DNA from: Cyclobacteriaceae bacterium
GTDB lineage: Bacteria > Bacteroidota > Bacteroidia > Cytophagales > Cyclobacteriaceae
Assembly (NCBI GenBank): GCA_013141055.1
Contig: JABFRS010000001.1
Location: forward strand, 3,155,319-3,219,318
Reading direction: 5' to 3'
DNA: 64,000 bases
The notes below the pieces were generated by a model. That model was not told the DNA's origin, ran no database searches, and was given only the letters and a program-made list of their open reading frames with translations. Positions 16,199-24,300 of the stretch are shown here, in pieces. How positions within the stretch are numbered: position 1 is the stretch's first letter; every line of letters begins with the position of its first letter. A program made the translations under genes and the position numbers.

Positions 16199-16214
16199 GT
16201 AGAAATTATTCCCC
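16199..16214 (+). promoter_or_regulatory. Palindromic operator upstream of the PA2169-type operon
   Basis: GTAGAAATTATTCCCC combines one GTAGAA half-site with one TTCCCC half-site, preceded by CCC. It is nearly the reverse complement of the site at 47328. It lies 101 bases before the start of the 156-aa gene. Confidence 0.55.
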
Positions 16215-16249
16215 TAAATCGGGTCAATTTCAATCAAAAATCAACTTTT

Positions 16250-16265
16250 TGGCCTTATTCATTAC
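16250..16265 (+). promoter_or_regulatory. Possible sigma-54-like promoter with one extra spacer base
   Basis: TGGCCTTATTCATTAC has TGGC and TTAC but one base more between them than canonical. Its distance from the palindrome is about 45 bp, less than at the other sites. This is the weakest of the directly paired sites. Confidence 0.3.
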
Positions 16266-16315
16266 AAATAGATAGGGTATGATTTTTTTATCCTTTTGCC
16301 AAACAGAAGGAAAAC

Positions 16316-16786
16316 ATGGAGCGAAAGGAAGAATTCACACAGGTTCTCAACGATTTGCTAAAGATCAACAACGACAGGATCAGGCAATATAAAAAGGCAA
16401 CGAAAGAGATTGCTGATTTGGACTGGAGAACACTTTTTCTTTCAAACATCGATGAGAGCAAGAAATTCGGAATGGAACTTTCTCTGGAGATAATGAGAAA
16501 TGGTGGAGAGCCGAAAGTTGGCTCAACTACAACATCCGGGAAGATCTATAGATTCTGGATGGAGATCAAAGATACTCTCACGGGTAAAGACCGTGAATCT
16601 ATTCTGAATGAATGTGAGTTTGTTGAGGATGCGGTTTTAAGAGCTTATGAGAGAGCGATGCAGAGGAAAGATTTTTCAGTGGACATCTCAAGACTTCTCG
16701 GCAGACAACTTGAATTGTTGAGAGAATCTCACGCAACCATTAACCGGTATCGCGATATGACATTGCTTGATTTGTATAAAATTTAA
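16316..16786 (+). CDS. PA2169-type four-helix-bundle protein (DUF2383), first copy
   Basis: A 156-aa helical protein of the PA2169/DUF2383 family: VLNDLLKINNDRIRQYKKA in helix 1, NGGEP then GKIYRFWMEIKDTLTGKDRESILNECE across helices 2-3, and an amphipathic C-terminal helix with ESHATINRYRD. The fold is ferritin-like, but metal binding is not established and the function is unknown. It is paralogous to the 151-aa protein at 17325, and the two bracket two small genes in an apparent four-gene operon. The operon ends at the strong terminator at 17824. Confidence 0.88.
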   Translation: MERKEEFTQVLNDLLKINNDRIRQYKKATKEIADLDWRTLFLSNIDESKKFGMELSLEIMRNGGEPKVGSTTTSGKIYRFWMEIKDTLTGKDRESILNECEFVEDAVLRAYERAMQRKDFSVDISRLLGRQLELLRESHATINRYRDMTLLDLYKI

Positions 16787-16806
16787 AAACCCAAAAAATA
16801 CTCACT

Positions 16807-17016
16807 ATGAAAAACGTTGGAATTGTTCTTATTGTACTTGGGGCCATTATGATGGCCATTACGGGATTTAATCTTGTAACGAAAAAGAAAGTGGTTGATC
16901 TCGGTCCGGTTGAAATCAACAAGGAAGAAAATCACCCTGTACAATGGTCGCCAATCGTTGGTGGTGTTCTTCTGGTAGCAGGTATCGTAGTGGTATTTAC
17001 CAATAAGAAAAGTTAA
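16807..17016 (+). CDS. Small two-helix membrane protein (69 aa)
   Basis: A 69-aa protein with an N-terminal helix (GIVLIVLGAIMMAITGFNLV), a charged loop with KKKVVDLGPVEINKEENH, and a second helix (SPIVGGVLLVAGIVVVF) ending in NKKS. Both ends are predicted on the same side. This hairpin layout is common in stress-induced small membrane proteins; no function is assigned. It starts 20 bases after the four-helix gene, in the same operon. Confidence 0.75.
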   Translation: MKNVGIVLIVLGAIMMAITGFNLVTKKKVVDLGPVEINKEENHPVQWSPIVGGVLLVAGIVVVFTNKKS

Positions 17017-17036
17017 AAAAATTAAATATTCTGATT

Positions 17037-17261
17037 ATGAAACGTCCTGAAATTATTAATCATAAGATCGTCAATTCTGTTGAACAACTTGCCAGGTTTC
17101 TAAAGCGCGGTGATATTTTTCGCAAGCCTCGTGGAGCAACCCAGTATAAATTTGAAGAGTTGGTTCAGGAGCAAAATATCGTGATCTGTGAAAATCTTGA
17201 TACACATAGGTCAGAAGAAATTTATTTTAACTCTCCTGTTTTCAGATTGATGATGATCTAA
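17037..17261 (+). CDS. Hypothetical protein (74 aa)
   Basis: A 74-aa soluble protein I do not recognise. It is basic in the first half (RPEIINHKIVNSVEQLARFLKRG) and has an FRKPRGATQYKF segment, then a mixed C-terminal half. It has no signal or membrane helix. It lies 20 bases after the two-helix protein and 63 bases before the second PA2169-type gene, so operon membership is the only functional clue. Confidence 0.6.
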   Translation: MKRPEIINHKIVNSVEQLARFLKRGDIFRKPRGATQYKFEELVQEQNIVICENLDTHRSEEIYFNSPVFRLMMI

Positions 17262-17324
17262 ATTGATCAAAGGCTTTATTTAATCTCCTGGCAGAATTGA
17301 AGTGTAAACTAAAAATATAAAATT

Positions 17325-17780
17325 ATGGAAAATCAAAAAACAATAGATGTTCTGAACAGTTTGATTCAGATCAACAACGATAGAATGGATGGATACGACC
17401 ATGCTTCAAATGAGACAGATGAATCTGATCTAAGGGATATGTTTTCTGTCCTGTCAGCGACCAGCAGAAAGTGCAATGAGGAGCTGATAGAACAGGTTGA
17501 GGAACTTGGCGGCGAGCCAATAGAAGGCACAACTGCCAGTGGAAAAATATACCGTGTATGGATGGACGTAAAGGCAGCTTTGACTAAAAAGGACCGTAAA
17601 GCAATCCTTGATTCATGTGAATACGGAGAAGATTGGGCTGTTAAAACTTATGAGAATGTTCTTAAGGATAAGACAGGCGATCTTACTTCAGAGCTGAACC
17701 AAATTGTTCGTGAGCAGTATCAGTGGATCAAAAAAGATCACGATAAGGTAAGAAACATGAGAGATTCTGTTCCGGCTTAA
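17325..17780 (+). CDS. PA2169-type four-helix-bundle protein (DUF2383), second copy
   Basis: A 151-aa paralogue of the protein at 16316. Shared blocks are VLNSLIQINNDR, GGEP, T(A/T)SGKIYR(V/F)WM, KKDRKAILDSCE and a C-terminal helix with WIKKDHDKVRNMRD. The two are too diverged to be a recent copy. Function is unknown, as for the family. It is the last gene of the operon; a strong terminator begins about 40 bases after the stop. Confidence 0.88.
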   Translation: MENQKTIDVLNSLIQINNDRMDGYDHASNETDESDLRDMFSVLSATSRKCNEELIEQVEELGGEPIEGTTASGKIYRVWMDVKAALTKKDRKAILDSCEYGEDWAVKTYENVLKDKTGDLTSELNQIVREQYQWIKKDHDKVRNMRDSVPA

Positions 17781-17823
17781 TAAAATAAGTAGGTTCCAAG
17801 AATAGTATTCAATTTATAATTAA

Positions 17824-17864
17824 GATACCATTTCCTGAATTTCCGGAAATGGTATCGTTTTTTT
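17824..17864 (+). terminator. Rho-independent terminator of the PA2169-type operon
   Basis: A perfect 12-bp stem (GATACCATTTCC 17824-17835, GGAAATGGTATC 17845-17856) with a nine-base loop, followed by GTTTTTTT. It lies just before the exonuclease gene and separates the two operons. Confidence 0.9.
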
Positions 17865-17875
17865 AGCCCTATAAG

Positions 17876-18895
17876 ATGGATAAATCTCTTTTGCAATTTT
17901 CCTCTTCCAGCATCTACTGTCCCCAGGCTGATATTCATATTGATCCGTGGAAGCCTGTTGATTTTGCAATGATTACACATGCTCATAGTGATCACGCACG
18001 TCCGGGATGCAAGCATTATCTCGCTCACAAGGATTCAGAAAGTATCCTGCGACTAAGACTTGGCGAAGAGATCTCCTTACAAACAGTAGAGTATGGAGAG
18101 AAAATCATAAAGAATGGAGTTCAGTTTTCTTTGCATCCTGCCGGCCATGTGATCGGTTCTTCCCAGATCCGTGTGGAACACAAAGGAGAGGTTTGGGTGG
18201 CCAGTGGTGACTATAAAGTTCAGGATGATCATTTTTCAAAAACCTTTGAGCCGGTTAAGTGCAATACTTTCATAACCGAATCAACGTTCGGGCTTCCTAT
18301 CTATAAATGGCGACCTCAGCAGGAGGTCATGAATGATATTAAGGAGTGGTGGAAGGAAAATCAGCTACAGGACAAAGCAAGTGTGTTACTGGGATATGCA
18401 TTGGGAAAGATGCAGCGTCTGATTAAGAATTTGCAGCCGTTTGATCATCCTGTCTTTGCGCACGGGGCAATTTATAATGTTAATGAGCGTCTTCGGGCGG
18501 CAGGTTTTGATCTCCCTCACATTCCGTTGGTCACAACGGAGATCAATAAGAAAATGTACAGAGGAGCTTTGATACTTGGGACGTCTTCTTCACTCAACAC
18601 TCCCTGGTTGAAAAAATTTGAGCCTTACTCTGTAGGTTATTGCTCTGGATGGATGGCAGTAAGAGGTGCGAAAAACCGGAGATCAGTGGATCGTGGATTT
18701 ATTTTATCTGATCATGCCGATTGGAATGAACTGAATTCAGTGATTGCCGCAACCGGGGCCGAAAAAGTCTATGTCACACATGGCTATACCGACGCATATT
18801 CTCAATGGTTGAACGAACAGGGAATTGAGGCAGAAGAAGTGAGTACTAAGTATGGCGAAGAAGAAGATGTAACATTGGAGGAGGTAAGAACATGA
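17876..18895 (+). CDS. Ligase-associated DNA exonuclease (metallo-beta-lactamase fold)
   Basis: A 339-aa protein of the ligase-associated exonuclease family, a metallo-beta-lactamase/beta-CASP-type nuclease. The zinc motif HAHSDH is at residues 35-40; later metal ligands are probably the His of HPAGHVIGS, the Asp of ASGDYK and the His of LSDHADW near the C-terminus. In many bacteria this gene sits in a four-gene set with an ATP-dependent ligase, a DEXH helicase and a phosphoesterase. Here the ligase gene follows directly: its ATG overlaps this TGA. Confidence 0.92.
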   Translation: MDKSLLQFSSSSIYCPQADIHIDPWKPVDFAMITHAHSDHARPGCKHYLAHKDSESILRLRLGEEISLQTVEYGEKIIKNGVQFSLHPAGHVIGSSQIRVEHKGEVWVASGDYKVQDDHFSKTFEPVKCNTFITESTFGLPIYKWRPQQEVMNDIKEWWKENQLQDKASVLLGYALGKMQRLIKNLQPFDHPVFAHGAIYNVNERLRAAGFDLPHIPLVTTEINKKMYRGALILGTSSSLNTPWLKKFEPYSVGYCSGWMAVRGAKNRRSVDRGFILSDHADWNELNSVIAATGAEKVYVTHGYTDAYSQWLNEQGIEAEEVSTKYGEEEDVTLEEVRT

Positions 18896-20484
18896 AAAAG
18901 TTCGCAAATCTTTTTCAGCAGATTGACCGAACGACAAAGACCAATGAAAAAGTTGAGCTGTTAAAAGCATATTTTCTTTCTGCTTCTGATGAGGATAAAA
19001 TCTGGGCACTTGCATTGTTCACCGGAAGAAGGCCGTCTACGAATATAAAGTCAGGGCAATTAACTGAATGGGCATTGGAGATGGCTGGCATTCCGTTGTG
19101 GTTGTATCGCGAAAGTTATAATAGTGTGGGTGATATGGCAGAGACGATCTCTTTATTGCTTCCTGTCTCCACATCTTCCTCATCCAAATCACTTAATGAC
19201 TGGTTTCAGGATCTGGCGAAACTAAAAGGGACTTCTGATGAATTAAAGAAAGAATTTATCACAAATGCATGGAGACAACTTTCACCTTTTGAGATTTTTG
19301 TTTTCAATAAATTAATGATGGGAAGTTTTCGCATTGGGGTTTCTCAAACTCTTGTAATACGGGCCGTCAGCGAAGCAACAAACCAGGAAGCATCTGTTGT
19401 CACCCACAGAGTGATGGGTCATTGGGATCCGTTCAGGATAACTTATAAAGAACTGATCCAGTCTGAAAATCCAGGAGATCAATATTCAAGGCCCTATCCC
19501 TTTTATCTGGCGTATGCGATTGAAAACACACTGGAGGATCTGGGCGAACCCGGAGATTGGTTTGCTGAATGGAAGTGGGATGGCATTCGCGCACAGATAA
19601 TCTTCCGCAATAATGAATTATACATCTGGTCAAGAGGAGAGGAGCTGGTCACTGATAAGTTTCCAGAGCTCAGTATATTTTCTGATCTGATTCCGGAAGG
19701 CACTGTGCTGGACGGAGAGATTCTTTGCTTTGCGAATGATAAGCCTTTACCGTTTAATGTTCTGCAAACACGCATCGGACGTAAAAACATTACAAAAAAA
19801 ATTCTCCAGGAAGCTCCTGTTGCCTTTATCGCTTATGATATTCTTGAGTTTAACGGAAAGGACATTCGCAATCAATCACAGTCTCAAAGAAGAGATGTAC
19901 TTGAAAGAGTATTTAATTCTTCCCGTGTTAATAGTGTATTCAGACTTTCTTCATTGTTACCACACGAAACATGGGAAGATCTGAATAAACTTCATTTACT
20001 GGCGCGCGAGAATGTGGCTGAAGGTTTTATGATAAAGCGCAAGGAAGCAACGTACCAGACAGGAAGAAAAAAAGGCGACTGGTGGAAATGGAAGATAGAT
20101 CCTTTGAGTATTGATGCTGTCCTTATCTATGCACAGAAAGGTCATGGAAGAAGAGCTGAATTGTATACGGACTATACCTTCGCAGTTTGGGACAAAGAGA
20201 AGCTGGTACCTTTTGCAAAAGCATATTCAGGATTAACCGATGCTGAGATCAGGGAAGTCGATCGATTTGTTAAACAGAACACGCTTGAAAAATTTGGTCC
20301 GGTGCGAACGGTAAAACCCCAATTGGTTTTTGAGATAGGATTTGAAGGAATCAATGAATCATCACGACACAAGTCCGGAATTGCAGTTCGCTTTCCAAGA
20401 ATGCTGAGATGGAGAAAGGATAAGCCTGTTGAGGAGGCAGACACTCTTGAAAACCTGAAATCAATCCTCGAGACCTACCGATAG
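18892..20484 (+). CDS. ATP-dependent DNA ligase (exonuclease-linked type)
   Basis: A 530-aa ATP-dependent ligase, distinct from the NAD-dependent replicative LigA. An N-terminal helical DNA-binding domain is followed by the nucleotidyltransferase domain. This has the adenylation Lys near residue 228 in EWKWDGIRAQ, then DGEI, AYDILE, EGFMIKR and the motif V WWKWK. A C-terminal OB domain with FEIGFEGI and RFPR ends it. The start overlaps the exonuclease stop by four bases (ATGA), so the pair is translationally coupled. The helicase and phosphoesterase usually linked to this pair do not follow: a ferritin gene does. Confidence 0.93.
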   Translation: MKKFANLFQQIDRTTKTNEKVELLKAYFLSASDEDKIWALALFTGRRPSTNIKSGQLTEWALEMAGIPLWLYRESYNSVGDMAETISLLLPVSTSSSSKSLNDWFQDLAKLKGTSDELKKEFITNAWRQLSPFEIFVFNKLMMGSFRIGVSQTLVIRAVSEATNQEASVVTHRVMGHWDPFRITYKELIQSENPGDQYSRPYPFYLAYAIENTLEDLGEPGDWFAEWKWDGIRAQIIFRNNELYIWSRGEELVTDKFPELSIFSDLIPEGTVLDGEILCFANDKPLPFNVLQTRIGRKNITKKILQEAPVAFIAYDILEFNGKDIRNQSQSQRRDVLERVFNSSRVNSVFRLSSLLPHETWEDLNKLHLLARENVAEGFMIKRKEATYQTGRKKGDWWKWKIDPLSIDAVLIYAQKGHGRRAELYTDYTFAVWDKEKLVPFAKAYSGLTDAEIREVDRFVKQNTLEKFGPVRTVKPQLVFEIGFEGINESSRHKSGIAVRFPRMLRWRKDKPVEEADTLENLKSILETYR

Positions 20485-20485
20485 T

Positions 20486-20501
20486 GTAGAAAATAATCTA
20501 C
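20486..20501 (+). promoter_or_regulatory. Palindromic operator upstream of ferritin
   Basis: GTAGAAAATAATCTAC, flanked by further matching GT and AC, has two GTAGAA-type half-sites with one mismatch. It lies 104 bases before the ferritin start and 61 bp (centre to GG) before the sigma-54-like promoter. It could also act as a short hairpin after the ligase gene, but no T tract follows. Confidence 0.55.
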
Positions 20502-20552
20502 ACCGCTTTACTAATGGTCAATTGGAGGGCTATAAACCGCATTTTTCCCCGG

Positions 20553-20567
20553 CGGCACATTTTGTGC
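20553..20567 (+). promoter_or_regulatory. Sigma-54-like promoter of ferritin
   Basis: CGGCACATTTTGTGC keeps GGCAC at -24 and GC at -12 with the invariant ten-base gap, followed by A. It is one of the clearest sigma-54 cores in the window. The transcript would start near 20578, about 28 bases before the start codon. Confidence 0.65.
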
Positions 20568-20605
20568 AAAAGGTGTAGCACTACCCTTAATTCAAACTCT
20601 TTATT

Positions 20606-21157
20606 ATGAATACAAATCGACTTTCAAAGGAAATGTCTGAAGCATTAAATGCCCAGATGACTAAAGAAGCGCACGCCTCCCAGATCTATTTATCTTATGG
20701 TGCGTGGGCGGATAGTAATGGCTTTGGCGGTATTGCGAACTTTCTTTTCAGACATGCTCAGGAGGAAAGAAATCATATGATGAAGATCCTGGAGTACATT
20801 TTGAAAAGAGGTGGTGTAGTGACTGTTACGGCAATACCTGCCCCTCCGGCAAATCCTACCAGCATAAACAACTGTTTTGAAAAAGTTTTTGGACATGAAG
20901 TAGACAATACAACAGCTGTATATAAAGTTGTAAATCTTAGCCTCAAGGAAGAAGACTGGGCAACATGGAACTTTATGCAGTGGTTTGTAAAAGAGCAAAC
21001 TGAAGAAGAAACACTGGCCCTCAATCTGCTGGACAAGATCAAAATTGCTGGTGGTGAAGATGCTGAAAAGACTTCCTTATACTCTCTGGACAGAGATATG
21101 GAAACGAAACCTGACGATGCAACGCTTGCCCAGGATGTAACAGCAGATAATCCATAA
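20606..21157 (+). CDS. ftnA: Bacterial non-haem ferritin
   Basis: A 183-aa ferritin, an iron-storage cage subunit that oxidises Fe(II) at a dinuclear centre. The ferroxidase ligands are recognisable: a Glu in the first helix (EAHASQIYLSYGAWA), the EERNHMMK helix giving Glu and His, and later Glu and Gln in LKEEDWATWNFMQWFVKEQTEE. The Pro/Ala-rich loop PAPPANP joins the helix pairs, and the last 15 residues are an unusual acidic tail. It has its own predicted sigma-54 promoter and is probably separate from the ligase operon. Confidence 0.93.
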   Translation: MNTNRLSKEMSEALNAQMTKEAHASQIYLSYGAWADSNGFGGIANFLFRHAQEERNHMMKILEYILKRGGVVTVTAIPAPPANPTSINNCFEKVFGHEVDNTTAVYKVVNLSLKEEDWATWNFMQWFVKEQTEEETLALNLLDKIKIAGGEDAEKTSLYSLDRDMETKPDDATLAQDVTADNP

Positions 21158-21190
21158 CCCTCAAAATTTTCCTAAAAACGCAATGTTGGT

Positions 21191-21206
21191 GTAGAAAACT
21201 TTCTAC
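21191..21206 (+). promoter_or_regulatory. Palindromic operator upstream of tamB
   Basis: GTAGAAAACTTTCTAC is a perfect GTAGAA/TTCTAC palindrome, extended to GGTGTAGAA/TTCTACACC. It is centred 58.5 bp before the GG of the core promoter at 21256. It follows the ferritin gene and has a T tract nine bases later, so it may double as the ferritin terminator. Confidence 0.5.
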
Positions 21207-21255
21207 ACCTCCTGTGTTTTTTATGCCTAAATGAGCGAATTCCTGTGGTCAAACA

Positions 21256-21270
21256 AGGAACATTTGTTGC
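21256..21270 (+). promoter_or_regulatory. Sigma-54-like promoter of tamB-tamL
   Basis: AGGAACATTTGTTGC followed by A has GG and a perfect -12 TTGCA at the right spacing, though TGGC is not conserved at -24. Predicted transcription start is near 21282, giving a leader of about 78 bases. Confidence 0.5.
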
Positions 21271-21359
21271 ACTATATAATATGATCAACCCTGGAGATTA
21301 TGCTTCTGATTATTCTATGTTTTAGTGTCAAGACCAGCGTAAAGTAAAAGTTTCAGAGA

Positions 21360-24300
21360 GTGATTAGCGCGCCAGTGTTTAGAAAGATCGTAAAGAGAAT
21401 ACTCAAGATAGCAGCCTGGACTATTGCGTCTGTTTTTTTGCTGCTTGTTGCTGTTATCATTTTCATAAGAATACCAGCGATCCAGAATCAGATCGTTCAA
21501 AGAGCAATTTCCTTTTTGGAGGGAAAGATAGGAACAACGGTTTCACTTGAATCCATTACTATTTCATTTCCCAAAAAGATTGTACTAAGTAAACTTTATG
21601 TTCAGGATCAATCGCTCGACACTCTGCTTTTTGCGTCAACACTCAGTGTCGATGTTGATATGTGGGGATTGATGGACAAACGCATCGAACTCAATGATGT
21701 ATTCCTGGAAGGGATCAATGCAAACGTCCGCAGAAATGCAAAAGACAGTTCTTTCAATTTTGATTATATCCCGAAGGCATTTGCATCAACAGATAGCACG
21801 GTGTCTGATACAACCACTTCAGTTGCCTGGCAATTTTCAATTGAAACCTTAGAGATCAATAGAGCATCACTTTCGTATCAGGATCCATTGTCGGGGGATT
21901 CTATTCGGTTTCAGATTGGAACCATGGAAGTGGATATAGATGAGTTTGATTTAAATACCTTATCGTTTGATGCGAACTCTATTAGTCTTGCAGATTCAAG
22001 AATTCTCATTCATCAATCACTAAAAGTGAGCAGAGTCGAAACGGTAGATTCAGTATCACAATCTGAATCTTCTTTGAATATAGATTTTGAGAAAATACGT
22101 CTGGAGAAAATTGATCTTCATTATGTTAATTCTTCCAGTCACGAGAACATTGCGTTATTGCTGGGTGTTCTTGATATTGAATCCAATGAAATAAACCTAA
22201 GGAACAAGGTGATAGATCTGGATCACATTGAATTAAAAGAGACTTCACTGATCTTTCAAACGCAAAAAAGTACAGAAGCTCAATCCGTTCAGTCTAATTT
22301 GGAAAGTTCTTCCAGTCCGTTAGATATCCCCTGGAAACTGAAGCTATCAGAATTAAAACTGGCTGATAATACCATTCAGTATGACGTCATCAATCTTCCG
22401 GTTACAAACAAATATCTTGACTTCAATCACCTGCGACTGTCTTTTGTAAACATAAAAGCGGAGGACATTGAATTTAAAAATGATAATGTTAAGATTAATT
22501 TAGTAAGCACTTCTTTCCGGGAACGAAGTGGATTTTCTATTGAGTCGTTTAGAACGAATTTGTCACTGACAGATCAACAACTTGATATTAATGATTTTCT
22601 CTTCCAATCAGGAAATTCTTCTATCTCATTGAGAGGTAATGCCTCGTTTCAATCGCTGGCATCTCTTTCTGATCATTATGATGAAGCTCAGGTGAAGTTT
22701 GATGTAAGACCATCCACCGTTTCCATGAAGGATCTTCACTTTTTTCTTGGCTCAACACTGGATAGTCTGCCATTCAGATTTCCCATCGGTTCAAAGATCG
22801 ATTTTAATACAAATATCAAAGGATCGGTAAAAGATCTTACCGTCAATCAGCTGCAGGTTAGAACACTTGATTCAACATGGTTGTCTCTGCATGGAAACTT
22901 TAAGGGTCTCCCGGAAGTAAAGACGACCAGGATGGATGTAAGTCTGGATCGGTTTTATATTACGGGTGCGGATGCACAAATAATTCTTCCTGATACTCTT
23001 TTGCCTGATTCTATCAGACTTCCAGAATGGATTGAATTGAAGGCGAAGATGAAAGGTACAATCAATGCACCGCAAGTCGCTTCTACATTGCTGACGGATC
23101 TGGGAAGAATTGATCTCGACGGAAAGTTTGATTTCAATGATACACCTGTTTATGATGCGCATCTGAAGATTAAAGAATTCAACATTGGAAAGATCCTTCG
23201 CCAGGATAGCACAATGGGAGTTGTTGATCTTAATGCTGATCTGAAGGGTTCAGGAGTGAAGATGGATGAGCTTAACGCAGCGATTGATCTGATTGTTAAT
23301 AAATTCCAATTTAACGATTATGAGTACCGGGATTTTAAGTTGAAAGGTTCTGTAAATAAGTATCTCTTTTCGGGAAACGCATCTTTAAAAGATAAGAACC
23401 TTGATCTTGAACTAAACGGTGATCTTGATTATAAGGAGAAGATGTACAAGCTGATTCTGGTAGTAGCCAATGCTGATTTTCAGGCGTTGCACCTTTCCAA
23501 AGATCCATTGAAAGCCCGCGCGACCATTGATGTAAACCTTGTCACTTCTGATTTTAAGGTTATAAACGGCAAAATCGATATTAGAAAGTTTGCCATTTTC
23601 AATGGAAAAAAACTTTACATGGTTGATTCTTTACTGGTTGCTTCTATTGATCAGAAGGGGACCAGCAATTTTACAGTGCGATCCGATATTGTTACAGGAG
23701 ATTTTAAAGGAACTTTCAACCTATTCAGTCTTCCGGTTGTGCTTCGTCAGCATTTTAATCAGTACTTCTCACTTCAGGATGAGAAAATAAAACCATTTAA
23801 AGAACCAACTAATTTTCAGTTTGATCTTGTTATTAAAAACACTGATCTGTTAACAGAAATTATCTTTCCGGAACTGAGTTCTTTTACTCCAGGGAAGATC
23901 AGTGGCTATTTTAATAGTGAAACAGATTCCATGCGACTGGAGGCGAATCTCTCAAAGATCAAATATTCTACGACAGGATTAGATACCCTTGAACTTAGAG
24001 TTGTTTCCAACAAGAAGAATCTGAAGTATAGAGTCAGACTAAAGAATATTACGATTGACACCATACACGTCGATGATTTTCAATTGATTGGGAGAATTGA
24101 ACACGATTCCATTCACACAAGCCTTCAGATACTCGATTCAGTGGCACAGAAAAAGTATGTTCTGGGTGGAATTATAAAAAGTCAGGGAGACAAGTTTCGC
24201 TTCCATTTCATGCCCTATCTGGTAATGCTCAATTATGTTTATTGGGATGTACCCGATGACAACTATCTCGACTTCGGATCCGGACAGATTGTGGCTAATA

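Noticed and set aside
17289-17303. TGGCAGAATTGAAGT before the second PA2169-type gene
   Set aside because: No match at -12 and the gene is well placed as part of an operon.
20504-20552. The GTAGAA hairpin at 20486 as a terminator for the ligase gene
   Set aside because: No T tract follows it; operator use with a core promoter 60 bp downstream is the better explanation.
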